Shown piece by piece: positions 5,541 through 7,307 of a DNA stretch of 7,307 nucleotides (position 1 is its first letter; each line of letters begins with the position of its first letter). Origin of the DNA: Candidatus Ratteibacteria bacterium (lineage in GTDB: Bacteria > CAIJMQ01). The notes beneath the pieces are model-generated. The model did no database searches. It saw only the letters and a program-made list of their open reading frames with translations, and had not been told where the DNA came from. The DNA lies in the NCBI GenBank assembly GCA_028715665.1, contig JAQURI010000079.1, forward strand, positions 1-7,307, given 5' to 3'. The position numbers and the translations under genes were made by a program.

Positions 5541-6578
5541 CTATATAGAATCCTTATTATTTTTCAGTTCGGTCAGAAGTTCTTTTATATCCAGAGATTT
5601 GGCCGCAATAAGTTTGTCTGCCGCGCCGTAATATATATACAATCTGTCTTGTTTCAAAACGGTCCCCGTGGGAAATACGACATTATTTACGTCTCCGTGT
5701 TTTTCCCATTTCTCGACAGGGGAAAATAAAGGATATTGCAGACGTCCTATAACCTTAGTGGGGTCGTTTATATCCAACAATGCGGCGGCGGCATGATAAA
5801 TCCTCCCGTGGCGCGAATCTTCCACGCCATGATAAATCAAAAGCCATCCGTCTTCGGTCTCGATAGGAGGACAGCCGCCCCCCACATTTCTGCTTTCGAA
5901 TCTATAAAGCGGGTCCAAGATAACATATTCGCCTAAATTCCCAAGATAATTTCTCCAGTAATCATCCGTAAGTTCGTTAAAATCGTCAAAATATATTACC
6001 TGAATTCCGGGAAGTACTCTATGCACGAGCGCAAATTTATTATTGAATTTTTTGGGAAAAATGAAAGCGTCTTTTTCCCAAAGCAGTATATCAATGCCTT
6101 GCCTGTGCATTATGTATGACGCAAAAAGAAAATATTTTTCTCTCATTTTTATATTGGAAGCAGCAAATAAACTGCCTGCTTCGGCATAAGTAATGCGGGG
6201 CGAAATTATACCGTGTTTCGTAAAACTTATAAGGTCTGGGCTTGTCGCATAAGCAAAAAGCGCGTTTTTACCGTCATAAACGGTGTAAAAAAGATAATAT
6301 GTGTCATCAAGAAAAACTATTCTCGGGTCTTCAACTCCTTTTTGTTCATAACCATATTCAGGAAAAACAACCGGTTTATCTAATCTTTTCACGGCTTTTT
6401 TGTTCTCTTCCAACTGGCAACAACCTATCGATGACACCATATCGCCTTTCCTGACTGCCCGATAAAACATATAAGTTTTGTCGTCTTTTTGCGCGCAGGC
6501 AGGATTTAAAACTGCCTGATCGTCAAACCCGCTTTCGGAATGCTCGAGTATAATGCCCTCGTCCTCAATTTTAACCAT
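5541..6578 (-). CDS. glycoside hydrolase family 130 protein (beta-mannoside phosphorylase/hydrolase type)
   Basis: 345 residues, normal for the five-bladed beta-propeller GH130 family, whose members phosphorolyse or hydrolyse beta-1,4- or beta-1,2-mannosides. Motifs in order: LNPACA (24-29), MFYRAV (37-42), KGVEDPRIV (80-88), FYTVYDG (97-103), NKFALVHRVLPG (180-191), NVGGGCPPIETEDGWLLIYHGV (231-252, core GGGCPPIETEDGWLL), YHAAAALLD (261-269), NNVVFPTG (298-305) and LYIYYGAAD (313-321). The Glu-Asp-Pro-Arg motif (83-86) is the family core and probably holds the acid aspartate. The basic residues that help hold phosphate in phosphorylases appear kept (Arg40, Lys181 or Arg187, His250), so a phosphorylase is more likely than a hydrolase. 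No signal peptide, so it acts in the cytoplasm. AGGGG at 6590-6586 lies 7 nt before ATG. First gene of the operon, 2 nt ahead of the GT4 gene. Linkage specificity cannot be read. Confidence 0.9.
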   Translation of the reverse strand: MVKIEDEGIILEHSESGFDDQAVLNPACAQKDDKTYMFYRAVRKGDMVSSIGCCQLEENKKAVKRLDKPVVFPEYGYEQKGVEDPRIVFLDDTYYLFYTVYDGKNALFAYATSPDLISFTKHGIISPRITYAEAGSLFAASNIKMREKYFLFASYIMHRQGIDILLWEKDAFIFPKKFNNKFALVHRVLPGIQVIYFDDFNELTDDYWRNYLGNLGEYVILDPLYRFESRNVGGGCPPIETEDGWLLIYHGVEDSRHGRIYHAAAALLDINDPTKVIGRLQYPLFSPVEKWEKHGDVNNVVFPTGTVLKQDRLYIYYGAADKLIAAKSLDIKELLTELKNNKDSI

Positions 6579-6609
6579 TAATTTGCCCCTTTCTCTCTAA
6601 TCGCTTTCA

Positions 6610-6638
6610 ATCATAAGTTATATTTTAACATTTTTAAA
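6610..6638 (-). promoter_or_regulatory. promoter candidate for the GH130-GT4-nucleotidyltransferase-pyk operon
   Basis: On the minus strand TTTAAA (6638-6633, 4/6) lies 17 bp from TATGAT (6615-6610, 5/6). The predicted start near 6603 leaves a ~25-nt leader containing the AGGGG ribosome-binding site. It is the only reasonable match in the 255-base gap before GH130, but the region is AT-rich, so chance matches are possible. Confidence 0.4.
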
Positions 6639-6662
6639 AGCGGGATGGGATTAAACTGCGAC

Positions 6663-6690
6663 AAAAACAATCTCGTGGATTGAGTTTTTT
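6663..6690. terminator. bidirectional terminator-like hairpin between tRNA-Arg and GH130
   Basis: CAATC (6668-6672) / GATTG (6678-6682) around a 5-base loop is followed by AG and T6 on the plus strand (6685-6690) and directly by five U residues on the minus strand (complement of 6667-6663). It would stop tRNA-Arg read-through into the GH130 operon, and also plus-strand traffic. The five-pair stem is weak. Confidence 0.4.
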
Positions 6691-6768
6691 ATCTATTGTT
6701 CTATTTTCTATTGCTCAATTGCTCTGCATTTTTTGCTTTGCATGTTCTTCCCTTGCGTAAACCGCTCG

Positions 6769-6791
6769 AAGATTTCTCGGGAAATCTTTTT
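6769..6791 (+). terminator. hairpin with short T run, plus-strand orientation
   Basis: AAGATTTC (6769-6776) / GAAATCTT (6781-6788), loop TCGG, with the T run continuing to 6791 on the plus strand. On the minus strand no U run follows. No plus-strand gene ends nearby, so it may insulate the exported-protein gene from upstream noise, or be just part of the tRNA 3' trailer structure. Confidence 0.35.
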
Positions 6792-6805
6792 GCACGCTTC
6801 GGGAT

Positions 6806-6830
6806 GGTTTTCCGCCCAAGGCGGAAAACC
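6806..6830 (-). repeat. perfect 11-bp hairpin just downstream of tRNA-Arg
   Basis: GGTTTTCCGCC (6806-6816) and GGCGGAAAACC (6820-6830) around a 3-base loop, four bases after the tRNA 3' end. In the tRNA transcript it is not followed by a U run, so it is not a classical terminator. An outer 6-bp pair, AAGCGT (6831-6836) with ACGCTT (6794-6799), includes the last bases of the tRNA itself. Possible roles are transcription end with Rho, or a 3' processing stop. Confidence 0.6.
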
Positions 6831-6833
6831 AAG

Positions 6834-6907
6834 CGTCCCTGACAGGATTTGAACCTGTGCAACCGGCTCCGGAGGCCGGCGCTCTATCCGGGCTGAGCTA
6901 CAGGGAC
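6834..6907 (-). tRNA. tRNA-Arg, anticodon CCG
   Basis: The 74-nt cloverleaf folds perfectly on the minus strand. Acceptor GTCCCTG/CAGGGAC, D stem GCTC/GAGC with loop AGCCCGGATA, anticodon stem CCGGC/GCCGG with loop CTCCGGA (anticodon CCG, reads CGG), a 4-base variable loop TTGC, T stem ACAGG/CCTGT with loop TTCAAAT. The discriminator base is G. The next bases are CTT, so CCA is not encoded and must be added by a nucleotidyltransferase. A weak promoter TTGATA-17-TTTATT (6954-6949, 6931-6926) and a 7-bp stem CGTTTAT/ATAAACG (6910-6916/6927-6933) lie just upstream. No duplicated 3' end (att site) is seen in the window. Confidence 0.97.
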
Positions 6908-6945
6908 AGCGTTTATCGCGTCTGCAATAAACGAAATCAAAAATC

Positions 6946-7020
6946 AAATATCAAAAATACAAATCAAAATTTAAAAGTGTCTCTGAGAATTTTACACTTT
7001 AGTATGTCATTTTGATATTT
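6946..7020. repeat. nested AT-rich inverted repeats upstream of tRNA-Arg
   Basis: Outer arms AAATATCAAAA (6946-6956) and TTTTGATATTT (7010-7020) match perfectly over 11 bp. Inside, AAAGTGT (6974-6980) pairs with ACACTTT (6994-7000) around a 13-base loop. The left side also contains several AAATCAAA-type units (6933-6970). It looks like a decayed palindromic repeat unit. No gene is visible here. Confidence 0.45.
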
Positions 7021-7038
7021 ACATTTTACATTTTACAT
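7018..7038. repeat. three perfect tandem copies of TTTACAT
   Basis: TTTACAT occurs three times head to tail at 7018-7024, 7025-7031 and 7032-7038. It abuts the long inverted repeat that begins at 7041 and overlaps the right arm of the nested repeat by three bases. Confidence 0.8.
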
Positions 7039-7040
7039 TC

Positions 7041-7092
7041 TCTAATTTTCAAGGAGGTTAAGTTAACTTCTGCAATTACCTTGAAAATTAGA
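7041..7092. repeat. perfect 14-bp inverted repeat (stem-loop) before the exported-protein gene
   Basis: TCTAATTTTCAAGG (7041-7054) and CCTTGAAAATTAGA (7079-7092) are perfect reverse complements around 24 bases. The centre holds the 10-bp palindrome AAGTTAACTT (7060-7069), and AGGAGG (7052-7057) sits partly in the left arm. No U run follows and no target-site duplication flanks it. It could be a 5'-leader structure that hides the Shine-Dalgarno-like AGGAGG, a protein-binding operator, or a tiny mobile repeat. Confidence 0.7.
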
Positions 7093-7121
7093 TGGCTGTA
7101 TGCTATATGTAACGTTCTAAT

Positions 7122-7307
7122 ATGCAGACAAAAATCCGGCTTCTTTTCCTGTTTTTCATTATTCTTTTTTCGGCAAATCTTAACGCTGACCCAATTTTAT
7201 CAAACGGCTTGCCTTCCCGCCTTGACTCGTCGTCTTTGGCGAGGCAGGTGAAAATAGAGGGCGAAAAAGTAGATTATTTGATGAAGGAAGGACTTGTCGT
7301 CGCGATA
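7122..7307 (+). CDS. exported protein with N-terminal signal peptide, 3' part outside window
   Basis: ATG at 7122 opens a frame of 62 codons to the window end. Residues 1-22 look like a Sec signal: a basic start MQTKIR, a hydrophobic core LLFLFFIILFSANL, and a likely cleavage site after LNA before Asp-Pro. The mature part seen starts DPILSNGLPSRLDSSSLARQ and continues KIEGEKVDYLMKEGLVVAI. Not recognisable from 40 mature residues. An in-frame stop at 7110-7112 excludes an earlier start. No Shine-Dalgarno lies close to the ATG; the nearest AGGAGG is 64 bases upstream in the 7041-7092 stem. An overlapping longer frame starting at 7012 is rejected because it crosses the AT repeats and ends at 7251, whereas this frame has a clear signal peptide and stays open. 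Confidence 0.65.
   Translation, partial: MQTKIRLLFLFFIILFSANLNADPILSNGLPSRLDSSSLARQVKIEGEKVDYLMKEGLVVAI

Noticed and set aside
5736..6454. Plus-strand frames opposite GH130
   Set aside because: Shadows of the GH130 reading frame, without RBS or domain signal.
6708..6947. 79-codon minus-strand frame covering the tRNA
   Set aside because: It is the translation of tRNA-Arg and its hairpin flanks (RRPPEPVAQVQILSGT is a classic tRNA-derived false protein).
7092..7112. Six-codon leader peptide ATG...TAA before the exported protein
   Set aside because: Too short, no RBS within a usable distance and no amino-acid bias that would suggest attenuation.
7012..7251. 79-codon plus-strand frame overlapping the exported protein
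   Set aside because: It starts within TTTACAT repeats, crosses the 14-bp inverted repeat and runs out of frame through a convincing signal-peptide coding region.
6834..7307. Integrated element at tRNA-Arg
   Set aside because: No integrase gene and no second copy of the tRNA 3' end in the window.
1..7307. CRISPR array
   Set aside because: No regularly spaced direct repeats of 23-47 bp are visible; the only tandem repeat is the 7-bp TTTACAT unit.

Overview
The window reads as chromosome of an uncultured-type Gram-negative (diderm) bacterium with moderate to low GC. Diderm character is inferred from a lipobox lipoprotein with a glycine-zipper segment and from a nucleotidyltransferase of the heptose-1-phosphate/glycerol-phosphate type. 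The AT-rich intergenic style, the short pyruvate kinase and the GH130/GT4 pairing would fit a metagenome-derived phylum such as Omnitrophota or a PVC relative. That placement is a guess: the sequence contains no decisive marker gene.

Left part (1-1180): a minus-strand operon reads hicB antitoxin, hicA toxin and then the N-terminal part of a LOG-family (lysine decarboxylase-like) Rossmann protein that leaves the window at base 1. Upstream of hicB lies a 262-base divergent control region. It holds a good minus-strand promoter that would make the hicB mRNA nearly leaderless. Back to back with it, four bases away, is a good plus-strand promoter that seems to drive a ~58-nt structured transcript ending in a hairpin plus T8. 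Further right, a perfect TATAAT and AGGAGG serve a small glycine-zipper lipoprotein (1184-1597, plus).

Middle (1608-6578): a compact four-gene minus-strand operon read in the order GH130 beta-mannoside phosphorylase/hydrolase-like protein, a 799-residue GT4 glycosyltransferase fused to an alpha/alpha-toroid-like domain, a HxGH nucleotidyltransferase, and a pyruvate kinase lacking the usual C-terminal domain. Spacings are 2 nt, 45 nt and a 14-nt overlap. This looks like a carbohydrate synthesis/turnover module. GH130 and the GT4-toroid protein would act on the same (probably mannose-containing) glycan, the nucleotidyltransferase would make an activated sugar or polyol, and pyruvate kinase would tie it to lower glycolysis. 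The pathway is inferred, not shown.

Right part (6579-7307): a GH130 promoter candidate, a bidirectional terminator-like hairpin, further hairpins, a tRNA-Arg(CCG) gene on the minus strand with no encoded CCA, an AT-rich stretch with nested inverted repeats and 7-bp tandem repeats, a perfect 14-bp inverted repeat, and the start of an exported protein on the plus strand that runs off the end.
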